From contig JAJDDU010000075.1 of the NCBI GenBank assembly GCA_029260155.1, positions 1 to 12,566 of the forward strand: a DNA stretch of 12,566 nucleotides. Reading direction: 5' to 3'. Every line of letters starts with the position of its first letter. Position 1 is the first letter of the stretch. Under the pieces are notes generated by a model. The model worked only from the letters and a program-made list of their open reading frames with translations. It searched no databases and was not told the origin of the DNA. Positions 1 through 6,784 of the stretch are shown in pieces. The translations under genes were made by a program, and so were the position numbers. This DNA comes from Phycisphaerae bacterium. Lineage in GTDB: Bacteria > Planctomycetota > Phycisphaerae > UBA1845.

Positions 1-2
1 AC

Positions 3-155
3 CTTATGGACTTCTCCGAATTCCTGAGTTGCACCACCGGTCCCGAGTCTCTGGATACACCTCCCGGATGCGAGATCATGGACTTCGATTTCGACGGCGA
101 TATCGACCTGACGGATTTGGGCACATTTCAGCTCTTGTTCACCAACACGCCGTAG
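3..155 (+). CDS. C-terminal end of a dockerin-like (EF-hand) protein, 5' truncated
   Basis: The reading frame enters from the left edge and gives 50 residues before TAG at 153-155. It ends with MDFDFDGDIDLTDLGTFQ, a 12-residue calcium loop with acidic residues at loop positions 1, 3, 5, 7, 9 and 12. Before it lies the end of another repeat (LMDFSEFLSC) and a short linker with a second Cys (PPGCEIMDF). Paired loops of this kind form type I dockerin-like or EF-hand tails, which in planctomycetes commonly close large secreted or cell-surface proteins. The catalytic or binding part lies outside the window, so the function of the whole protein cannot be named. The frame and stop are clear; the family call is by motif only. 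Confidence 0.72.
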   Translation, partial: LMDFSEFLSCTTGPESLDTPPGCEIMDFDFDGDIDLTDLGTFQLLFTNTP

Positions 156-492
156 GTGGACGCGCGGCCAGGAGCAACCGGAGACAAACGGGGATAGTCC
201 TGCTCTGTAGGAGATCGGGGGACGATCGCCGGGGACAGTCGCCTACTTCTTGGCCCCGGCGGCGGCTCGGGTGGGGGTTCGGCATGGCTCGTGTTGCTCA
301 AATCGTTGTCGCTGGTCAACCGCACCGCGTGACGGCGCGTGGGAACAACTGGCAGGACGTGTCTTGCGTCGATGAAGATCGGCGTGTCCATCTTGAGTTG
401 CTGTGCGATCATGCCCAACGATTAGGGGGTAGTTGTGACGATGATCGGCGACAAGTCAACCGACGTGCGATGCGAGCCGCCGCTGCCGAGCG
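156..492. other. Gene-poor spacer between two convergent genes
   Basis: Both flanking genes end here. I see no convincing gene. On the minus strand 128-418 is open for 96 codons, with a protein-like first half (MIAQQLKMDTPIFIDARH) and a proline/arginine-rich second half. It has no Shine-Dalgarno sequence before its ATG, runs into the dockerin gene on the other strand and matches no family I know. A small inverted repeat, GATCG/CGATC with a 5-base loop, lies at 213-227. It has no T tract, so it is not a convincing terminator. Confidence 0.4.
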
Positions 493-1281
493 TCAGGGGG
501 GCGTGGCGGACCGGGCTTTGGTTTCGGCGATCAGCTCTTCGAGGTCTTCCGCGTGGAAGAACTCGCAATGGCCGTCGTTGAAGCAGACGTTGCCGCCCTC
601 GTTGCCGTGGCATTGGGGCTTCTCGTAGATGACGACCGTTGACGCGTCGGGCGGAGCGTCGGCTGGGTCGACGAGCACGAAGCACGCGCTCAAGTCACCG
701 ACCGTCGCGCCGGAACTCGGGCATTTGAACAGCTTCGGTTGGAGATTCTCGGCGGTGACCAAAGTGGCCCAGTCGGGCGGAAACCGGCCACCGTTGGCGT
801 CGGCGTAGTCGTCCAAAGCCAGTCGCACTTGCCGAAGGTTGGCGCCGCAGACGACGCGCTTGGACAACTCGCGGGCACGACTCAGGGAAGGCAACAGGAT
901 GGCCAACATCAACGGCACAATCATGAGCAACGAAACGCCCCCGGTGCAGAGACCGCCGATGGCCAATCCCCGCCCGCCGTAACGGTCGGGGTCGCCGCTC
1001 GCTTTGACCAACGAAACGATGCCCAACACGACAGCGACGATCCCGAGCGGAAAGATGCAGGTAACGAGGCTGAGGATCCCGCAGACCAGCGCGCCGATGG
1101 CCATCCCCTGCCGCACCGGCGCGGTGTTCCGCAGCGGCGCCGGGCGAGTCGGCGGACCGAGCGACGGCGTCATCGACGGCACGTCGACGAGCGCATCGCA
1201 CAATGGGCAACGCACCTGACCGCCCCGCTGTTCGATAGTAAACTGTCGCCCGCAGGCTGGACAGTTCATGATGGAAGCCAT
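493..1281 (-). CDS. Zinc-ribbon, DUF4190-like membrane protein with pseudopilin-like C-terminal part
   Basis: 262 aa. Residues 7-28 hold CPAC...CPLC, a four-cysteine zinc ribbon. A proline-rich linker follows. Hydrophobic stretches at about 60-93 and 106-131 form a DUF4190-like pair of membrane helices with small-residue turns (GMAIGALVCGILSLV, GLAIGGLCTGGVSLL). The second helix runs into LPSLSRARELSKR, then NLRQVRLALDDYADANGGRFPP and a cysteine-containing LFKCPS segment. The end, HGNEGGNVCFNDGHCEFF, resembles the H-x9-DG tail of planctomycete pseudopilin-like proteins, although here ten residues separate His225 and Asp236. AGGAG at 1288-1292, six bases before the ATG, fixes the start. It sits 26 bases after the nucleotidyltransferase gene and is probably co-transcribed with it. 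The sequence suggests an inner-membrane protein with a cytoplasmic ribbon; its role is unknown. Confidence 0.75.
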   Translation of the reverse strand: MASIMNCPACGRQFTIEQRGGQVRCPLCDALVDVPSMTPSLGPPTRPAPLRNTAPVRQGMAIGALVCGILSLVTCIFPLGIVAVVLGIVSLVKASGDPDRYGGRGLAIGGLCTGGVSLLMIVPLMLAILLPSLSRARELSKRVVCGANLRQVRLALDDYADANGGRFPPDWATLVTAENLQPKLFKCPSSGATVGDLSACFVLVDPADAPPDASTVVIYEKPQCHGNEGGNVCFNDGHCEFFHAEDLEELIAETKARSATPP

Positions 1282-1307
1282 GAAAAACTCCTAGGAGCAA
1301 CAGCGCC

Positions 1308-1871
1308 TCACAGATCCTTCGGGAGTGAGGCCCGCGCTTGTTCAAGCAGTTCCCGCGTTCCGTGGGTATCGCACCAACGGTGAATATGGGGCCAGTCCAG
1401 CGTATCGCCTTGCACGGCGAGGACGCTGCGGACGTCTTCAAAGTCTTTCGTTCGGCCGCCGTCTTTGGACCAGCGAAGCTTCCAGATGACCACGTCCTCC
1501 GGCGTCGGCAGCCAGACCGGTTTGCCCATCACTTCCTGCCGAACGCGGCGTCGGAATCGCTCCTGATCGTGTGCATCCTCGCTCAGGTGGAACAGTTCAA
1601 TCTTGAAGCCGCTGTCGCCGAACAGCACTTCGTGCCGGTGCGTGGCCGTTACGGTTTCAAAAGTGAGTTGTGGGTCGAGTCGAAACGGCTCGCCCAAGTT
1701 CGACGCTATCCGGCCTATGTCGGTTGTTTCAAGTTCAATGACGAAGTCCGCGTCCTGCGTCAACCTCGGCACCCCGTAGGCGTTGCTTGAGAGCGACCCG
1801 ACCAGCATGTACGAAATGGCGAGCGACTCGAGCGCCTCAATCACTCGATCGACGGCCTCTTGGTTGGTCAC
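1308..1871 (-). CDS. Nucleotidyltransferase-like protein (MNT fold, AbiEii/DUF6036-like)
   Basis: 187 aa. The nucleotidyltransferase signature is visible: GS at 25-26 in MLVGSLSSNAYG, then TQDADFVIE with acidic residues 40 and 42 as likely metal ligands, and a possible third acid at Glu92 (FKIELF). The C-terminal half carries TPEDVVIWKL (122-131) and KDFEDVRSV (142-150), a pattern typical of AbiEii-like and related stand-alone nucleotidyltransferases. The start is GTG at 1869-1871, supported by GGAGG at 1879-1883 with 7-base spacing. It overlaps the stop of the upstream 79-aa gene by four bases (GTGA), implying translational coupling. Such pairs could be toxin-antitoxin-like or RNA/protein-modifying. 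The fold is well supported, but substrate and role are not shown by the sequence. Confidence 0.8.
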   Translation of the reverse strand: MTNQEAVDRVIEALESLAISYMLVGSLSSNAYGVPRLTQDADFVIELETTDIGRIASNLGEPFRLDPQLTFETVTATHRHEVLFGDSGFKIELFHLSEDAHDQERFRRRVRQEVMGKPVWLPTPEDVVIWKLRWSKDGGRTKDFEDVRSVLAVQGDTLDWPHIHRWCDTHGTRELLEQARASLPKDL

Positions 1872-2107
1872 GCTTGATCCTCCAAGCGGCGGGCAAGCGC
1901 GAGTCGATCGCGCAGAAGCTCTAGAACCTGGGCTTCGTTGGCTTCGGGGTGTTGCGCCCGGATGCCGGATTTCGCGAATTCACAGGCCATGTCGAAGAGC
2001 TCGATTCCCGCGAAGACCTTCTGCCCAAGCGACATGCTCCGGGCACGCCGGACTTCTTCCCGGTAAAGATCGTCTGCCGTTAAGGGTTTGACGTCATTGT
2101 CCGTCAT
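1868..2107 (-). CDS. Small hypothetical protein paired with the nucleotidyltransferase
   Basis: 79 aa, soluble and largely helical by composition. It has a charged N-terminal helix (DDLYREEVRRARSMS), a middle segment GQKVFAGIELFDMACEFAKS, and IRAQHPEANEAQVLELLRDR followed by LALARRLE. I recall similar short proteins next to nucleotidyltransferase-like genes, but I cannot assign a biochemical function. The frame is open further upstream, to 2182, but the start at 2105-2107 is preferred: AAGGA at 2118-2122 lies ten bases before it, and a longer form would run into the carB start region on the other strand. It is the first gene of the minus-strand run and is divergent from carB by 68 bases. In a toxin-antitoxin reading this would be the antitoxin candidate; that is inference only. 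Confidence 0.68.
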   Translation of the reverse strand: MTDNDVKPLTADDLYREEVRRARSMSLGQKVFAGIELFDMACEFAKSGIRAQHPEANEAQVLELLRDRLALARRLEDQA

Positions 2108-2156
2108 GTGCGTTGTTTCCTTCAAACGCCCTGTGTCGGCCGAGGGCGGTCGCGTG

Positions 2157-2162
2157 TATACT
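2157..2162 (+). promoter_or_regulatory. Candidate -10 element for carB
   Basis: TATACT matches the sigma-70 -10 consensus at five of six positions. It ends 13 bases before the carB ATG, so transcription would begin only about 6-8 bases upstream of the start codon. No clear -35 hexamer is seen at the usual distance (2134-2139 reads TGTCGG). The core GTATAC is symmetrical, so it could also serve the divergent minus-strand gene. Confidence 0.3.
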
Positions 2163-2175
2163 GCCGAGCCATTAT

Positions 2176-5100
2176 ATGCCAAAGCGAACGGACATACACA
2201 ACATTCTGATCGTCAGTTCCGGGCCGATCATCATCGGGCAGGGATGCGAGTTTGATTACTCGGGGACGCAGGCTTGCAAGGCGTTGCGTGAGGAAGGCTT
2301 CCGCGTCGTCCTGTTGAACTCCAACCCAGCCACCATCATGACCGACCCGGAACTCGCCGACCGGACGTATATCGAACCAATCACTCCCGAGTTTATCGAG
2401 AAGGTTCTTGCCAACGAGCGACGACTTGGCACGCCGATCGATGCGATGCTGCCGACGCTCGGCGGGCAAACGGGGCTGAACTGCGCGGTCGCGGTGGCTG
2501 ATCGCGGGATCCTTGAGGAATATGGCGTCGAGTTGATCGGGGCTGACAAGCAGGCGATTCACTGCGCGGAGGACCGTACCGAATTCAAGCGCGCCATGCA
2601 GCGCATCGGAGCGGACGTGCCGCGTTCGGGCATCGCGCACACTTGGGACGAAGCTCGGCAGGTCGTGGAACAGGTTGGACTCCCGTGCGTGATTCGGCCG
2701 GGGTACACGCTGGGCGGCGAGGGTGGCGGGTTTGCCGGGGATATTGAGCACTTCGAGACGATCGCCAAACGCGGGTTGGCAGCTTCGCCGGTCACGGAGA
2801 TCCTGGTCGAGGAAGACCTGACGGGCTGGAAGGAGTTCGAGCTCGAAGTGATGCGCGACCGGGCGGACAACGTCGTCATCGTCTGCTCGATTGAAAACGT
2901 CGACGCCATGGGCGTGCACACCGGAGACTCCATAACCGTCGCCCCGGCGCAGACGCTGACGGACAAGGAGTATCAGCGCATGCGCGATTCCGCCATGGCG
3001 ATCATCCGTGAGATCGGCGTGGAGACGGGCGGTAGCAACATTCAGTTCGGCGTCGATCCCAATACCGGTAGGCAGGTGGTCATCGAGATGAACCCGCGCG
3101 TCTCGCGCTCGAGCGCACTTGCGTCGAAGGCGACCGGGTATCCGATCGCGAGAATCGCTGCGAAGCTCGCCGTCGGCTACACTCTGGACGAAATCCCCAA
3201 CGACATCACGATGAAAACGCCGGCCAGCTTCGAGCCGACGATTGACTATTGCGTGGTCAAGATACCGCGATGGACGTTTGAGAAATTCGCCGATGCGGAC
3301 GAGACGCTGACGACGCAGATGAAATCCGTCGGCGAGGGGATGGCCATCGGCCGGACGTTCAAGGAAGCGTTTCAAAAGGCCATTCGTTCGATGGAGATCA
3401 AGCGGTTCGGGTATGGGCTGGACGCTAATGACAAGTGGTTGGCTGCGCGGAGGCAGTCGGGCGAGCACGTCGAACACGCGTCGGGCGAAGCGCGGTTCAT
3501 CGCCACCAACACCGAAGCCCCACCGGATACTCAAGAGGAGCACGCTCGGGCTTGGCCCATTCCCAGAGAAGTGCTGCGTGACAAGCTGAGCAACCCGTGT
3601 CAGGGTCGGCCTTACTATGTGCGTTATGCGTTCAAAATGGGCTGGTCGGTCGATGACGTGCATGCTCTGACGCGGATCGATCCGTGGTTTCTGGAGAACA
3701 TGCGGGAGTTGGTTGCGTGTGAGGATGCGTTGCTTGCGGACGAAGACACTTCGCGTCTTAAGTCCGTCGGCTACAGCGATGTGCAGCTGTCGGCAGGGTC
3801 GGTCGCCGGCGGCGCTCGGCCTGTGTACAAGCTGGTGGATACCTGTGCGGGGGAATTTGAGGCGGAGACGCCTTACTACTATTCGTCGCATGAGCGGGGT
3901 GTGATTCACGTTGACGACGGATCGTTGGTGTCCCCCACCGCTGAAGCGATGGGACATCCAGGCGCGGAGGATGAGATTCGCGTTAGTGATAAGCGGAAAG
4001 TGATCGTCCTTGGTGGGGGGCCGAACCGGATCGGGCAGGGCATCGAGTTCGACTATTGCTGCTGCCACGCGTCGTTCGCGGCGCGAGAATCGGGCTTTGA
4101 ATCGGTGATGGTCAACTCAAATCCGGAGACGGTCAGCACGGATTACGACACAAGCGATATGCTGTTCTTCGAGCCTTTGACCCACGAGGATGTGTTCAAC
4201 ATCTGTGAGCGTCTGAACGGCGACGCGCCGCTCGGCGCGGGGTTGCTCGAAGGCGTGATCGTTCAATTCGGCGGGCAGACCCCGCTGAATCTCGCACAGG
4301 GTCTGAAGAACGCCGGAGTGCCAATCCTTGGCACTTCTCCCGAGTCGATCCACAAAGCCGAGGACCGCGAGGCGTTTCAGCAGATACTTCGCGAGTTGAG
4401 CCTTCTGCAACCGCCCAACGGCATCGCCTTCAATCTGGCAGAAGCGATCGACGTAGCCGATCGCGTCGGCTACCCCGTGTTGGTGCGACCGTCCTACGTG
4501 TTGGGCGGCCGCGGGATGGAAAAATGCAACAACGCATCCGACCTGACGGCCTACATGAGCGAGGCCGTGAAAGCTAGCGATCACAACTACACCGGGCGAT
4601 GCGAACATCCGGTGCTGATCGACAAGTTTCTGCTCGATGCGATCGAGGTCGACGTCGACGCGGTGTCGGATTTCGGCTCAACGTCGGACCACACCGACCG
4701 CACGTGCGTTGTGTGCGGGGTAATGGAACACATCGAAGAAGCCGGCGTTCACAGCGGAGACAGTACGAGTGTCCTGCCGCCCTACTCACTGGGCGACCTA
4801 GTCATCGATGAAATGAAGCGGTCGACGCGGAAACTGGCGGAACGACTCAACGTCTGCGGGCTCATGAACATCCAGTTCGCGGTGCTCAACCGGACAGTCT
4901 ATGTCATCGAGGTCAACCCGCGGGCTTCGCGTACGGTCCCGTTCGTATCCAAAGCGACCGGCGTTGCGTGGCCTCGGGTCGCGACGCGCGTGATGCTGGG
5001 CGAGCCACTGCGGCGCGTCTTGACGGACTGTGGCGTCGAGGACACGCCGCAGCTGACGCACGTCTCCATCAAGGCACCGGTGTTTCCGTTTACGAAGTTT

Positions 5101-5652
5101 CCGGGAGTTGACGTCATACTTGGCCCGGAGATGCGGAGCACGGGCGAGGTCATGGGCATCGACACATCGTTCGGAAAATCATTCGCCAAGGCGCAAATCG
5201 CATGCGGGCTGTCGCTGCCGACGACGGGCAATGCGTTGATTAGCGTGAACGACTCCGACAAGCCGCGCGTCGTGCCGATTGCCCGAGATCTGTGCGACAT
5301 GGGGTTCAGCATCTACTCAACGACCGGCACGAAGAAGGTCCTTGAGGAGGCGGGCATCCGCGCGACGTTGGTGAGTAAGTCGACCGAAACGGGCGCACCG
5401 TTTCTCAAGGATCTCATCCTGGACGGAACGCTCGGTCTGTTGATCAATACGCCGATCCACACGGGCAGCGCGAGCAACGAGGGTCGCTGGCGATCCGCAG
5501 CCACCATGCGCCGCGTCCCGTTGATCACGACCCTGGCAGGCGCCCGCGCCACCGTCGAGGCCATTCGCGCGATGAGGGAATCCCCGCACGCCGATCCCAC
5601 CGACGCACTAGGCGTGCGTGCGCTGCAAGATTACATCGCGGGGTCAAAGTAG
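2176..5652 (+). CDS. carB: Carbamoyl-phosphate synthase large chain
   Basis: 1158 aa. It makes carbamoyl phosphate from bicarbonate, ATP and ammonia channelled from the CarA glutaminase, feeding arginine and pyrimidine synthesis in the cytoplasm. Both ATP-grasp halves are clear. The first starts near residue 9 (ILIVSSGPIIIGQGCEFDYS) and contains IRPGYTLGGEGGG and VIEMNPRVSRSSALASKATG. The second starts near 606 (VIVLGGGPNRIGQGIEFDYC) and contains VRPSYVLGGRGME and IEVNPRASRTVPFVSKATG. The MGS-like allosteric domain follows from about 1020 (GFSIYSTTGTKKVLEEAGI, LLINTP). It is about 85 residues longer than the 1073-aa E. coli enzyme, with extra sequence near 421-465, 578-605 and 828-840. The segment just before RPVYKLVDTCAGEF is shorter than usual. 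The start was chosen at MPKRTDIHNILI, the family's normal N-terminus; no Shine-Dalgarno is visible. carA is not adjacent. Confidence 0.97.
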   Translation: MPKRTDIHNILIVSSGPIIIGQGCEFDYSGTQACKALREEGFRVVLLNSNPATIMTDPELADRTYIEPITPEFIEKVLANERRLGTPIDAMLPTLGGQTGLNCAVAVADRGILEEYGVELIGADKQAIHCAEDRTEFKRAMQRIGADVPRSGIAHTWDEARQVVEQVGLPCVIRPGYTLGGEGGGFAGDIEHFETIAKRGLAASPVTEILVEEDLTGWKEFELEVMRDRADNVVIVCSIENVDAMGVHTGDSITVAPAQTLTDKEYQRMRDSAMAIIREIGVETGGSNIQFGVDPNTGRQVVIEMNPRVSRSSALASKATGYPIARIAAKLAVGYTLDEIPNDITMKTPASFEPTIDYCVVKIPRWTFEKFADADETLTTQMKSVGEGMAIGRTFKEAFQKAIRSMEIKRFGYGLDANDKWLAARRQSGEHVEHASGEARFIATNTEAPPDTQEEHARAWPIPREVLRDKLSNPCQGRPYYVRYAFKMGWSVDDVHALTRIDPWFLENMRELVACEDALLADEDTSRLKSVGYSDVQLSAGSVAGGARPVYKLVDTCAGEFEAETPYYYSSHERGVIHVDDGSLVSPTAEAMGHPGAEDEIRVSDKRKVIVLGGGPNRIGQGIEFDYCCCHASFAARESGFESVMVNSNPETVSTDYDTSDMLFFEPLTHEDVFNICERLNGDAPLGAGLLEGVIVQFGGQTPLNLAQGLKNAGVPILGTSPESIHKAEDREAFQQILRELSLLQPPNGIAFNLAEAIDVADRVGYPVLVRPSYVLGGRGMEKCNNASDLTAYMSEAVKASDHNYTGRCEHPVLIDKFLLDAIEVDVDAVSDFGSTSDHTDRTCVVCGVMEHIEEAGVHSGDSTSVLPPYSLGDLVIDEMKRSTRKLAERLNVCGLMNIQFAVLNRTVYVIEVNPRASRTVPFVSKATGVAWPRVATRVMLGEPLRRVLTDCGVEDTPQLTHVSIKAPVFPFTKFPGVDVILGPEMRSTGEVMGIDTSFGKSFAKAQIACGLSLPTTGNALISVNDSDKPRVVPIARDLCDMGFSIYSTTGTKKVLEEAGIRATLVSKSTETGAPFLKDLILDGTLGLLINTPIHTGSASNEGRWRSAATMRRVPLITTLAGARATVEAIRAMRESPHADPTDALGVRALQDYIAGSK

Positions 5653-5665
5653 TGCCGTCCTCAAC

Positions 5666-6667
5666 TCAGAATCGTTCGTCGGGGAGGGCTTCGCGGACGA
5701 CTTGGACGGCGCGGCTGTCGTTGTAGCGGCCTAGCTTGCAGGCGAACTTGGGCTCGCCGGCGATCTGCATGAGCAGGTTCCCGGTGACGGGCTTTCCAGT
5801 TTGAATGATGTCGCCCGGCTGCAGGTTTACCAGTTCCTGAACGGTAATGTCAGTCTCACCCAGAAGTGCGCGCAGCTCGACGCGCGTTTGCGTCAACTGC
5901 GTGGAGAGTTCCTCTTTGCGCGATTCCGCGGATGAGCGACGCTTGTAGGCCAGCCAGCCTTGCGTGGCCAGTTTGCCCATGATCGGCTCGATCACGTTGA
6001 ACGGAATGCAGAAGCTCATAGTGCCCGATCTCTGGCCCATGCGGATTTCGAAACCAATGACGACGACGACCTCGTTGGGGGCGACGATCTGCACGAGGTG
6101 AGGGTTGTTCTCGACCTCGGCAATTGAGAAGTTCACCTCCACCAAGTTGGACCAAACCTCGCTCAGGTTTTCTAGCGCTCGATCGGTAATGCGTCTGACC
6201 AATCGCAGTTCGATCATGGTCAGCGGGCGTTGCGGAATGAACGTCTCAGCACTCGAGCCGCCAAGCAGGCGGTCGATGATCGGATAAATGATGAGGGGGC
6301 TTAGTTCGAGGCACATCTGGCCTTCGAGCGGCTCGACGTTGAGCAGGTTGAAGTTCGTCGGGTTGGGCAGAGAGTGGATGAACTCGCTGTAGGTCAGTTG
6401 CTCAGCCGAGGCCACACGCACCTCGATGATCGTCCTAAGAAACCCCGAGAGGGACGCACCGAAATTCCTCGCGAACCCCTCGTGGATGCCTTCAAGAGCG
6501 CGCATTTGATCTTTGCTGACGCGCTCGGGTCGCTTGAAGTCGTATGTGGAGACGTCGTGAGTGCGTCCGACGACAGCTGCCGGCTGCGGCGTGCTCGGTG
6601 CGTCGCTGCCGGCGTCGACGGCCGAGAGCAACGCGTCAACTTCAGATTGATCTAGAACGTCGGCCAT
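5666..6667 (-). CDS. fliM: Flagellar motor switch protein FliM
   Basis: 333 aa, normal for the family. FliM sits in the flagellar C-ring, binds phospho-CheY and, with FliG and FliN, sets rotation direction. The N-terminal LDQSEVDALL (5-14) is the conserved CheY-P-binding peptide. The middle domain is recognisable from YDFKRPERVSKDQMRALEGIHEGFARN (about 42-69), and the C-terminal SpoA/FliN-like domain spans about 262-333 (VELRALLGETDITVQELVNL, LQPGDIIQTGKP). The middle-domain GGxG motif reads GGSS at 136-139. The frame extends upstream to 6760, but AGGAG at 6672-6676 just before the ATG at 6665-6667 supports the shorter form and the family-typical N-terminus. It stands without other flagellar genes here and is convergent with carB across 13 bases. 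Confidence 0.95.
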   Translation of the reverse strand: MADVLDQSEVDALLSAVDAGSDAPSTPQPAAVVGRTHDVSTYDFKRPERVSKDQMRALEGIHEGFARNFGASLSGFLRTIIEVRVASAEQLTYSEFIHSLPNPTNFNLLNVEPLEGQMCLELSPLIIYPIIDRLLGGSSAETFIPQRPLTMIELRLVRRITDRALENLSEVWSNLVEVNFSIAEVENNPHLVQIVAPNEVVVVIGFEIRMGQRSGTMSFCIPFNVIEPIMGKLATQGWLAYKRRSSAESRKEELSTQLTQTRVELRALLGETDITVQELVNLQPGDIIQTGKPVTGNLLMQIAGEPKFACKLGRYNDSRAVQVVREALPDERF

Positions 6668-6694
6668 GGAACTCCTGTTTCCGTGATTATGATC

Positions 6695-6713
6695 GTCCGA
6701 TGGTTTATCGGAC
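6695..6713 (-). repeat. Perfect 7-bp inverted repeat in the fliM leader
   Basis: GTCCGAT and ATCGGAC flank a five-base loop, 27 bases upstream of the fliM ATG in the 117-base gap between aroA and fliM. There is no T run after it in the minus-strand direction, so it is not a standard terminator for the aroA transcript. It could be an mRNA leader hairpin or an operator. Confidence 0.4.
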
Positions 6714-6784
6714 AATCCTGCGGACCATCTTGAAGCCCGCGCGGCCCACCCTGCCGCCAATTTACGATATCAGCGTCAATACGC

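Noticed and set aside
213..227. GATCG/CGATC hairpin as a terminator between the convergent left-hand genes
   Set aside because: The stem is only five base pairs and no T tract follows on either strand.
2122..4068. Long minus-strand open frame (648 codons) opposite carB
   Set aside because: It is antisense to the unmistakable N-terminal half of CarB, is rich in Arg, His and Asp as expected for a GC-rich shadow frame, and shows no family motif.
5653..5665. Terminator between carB and fliM
   Set aside because: Only 13 bases separate the two stop codons and no stem-loop or T tract is visible there.
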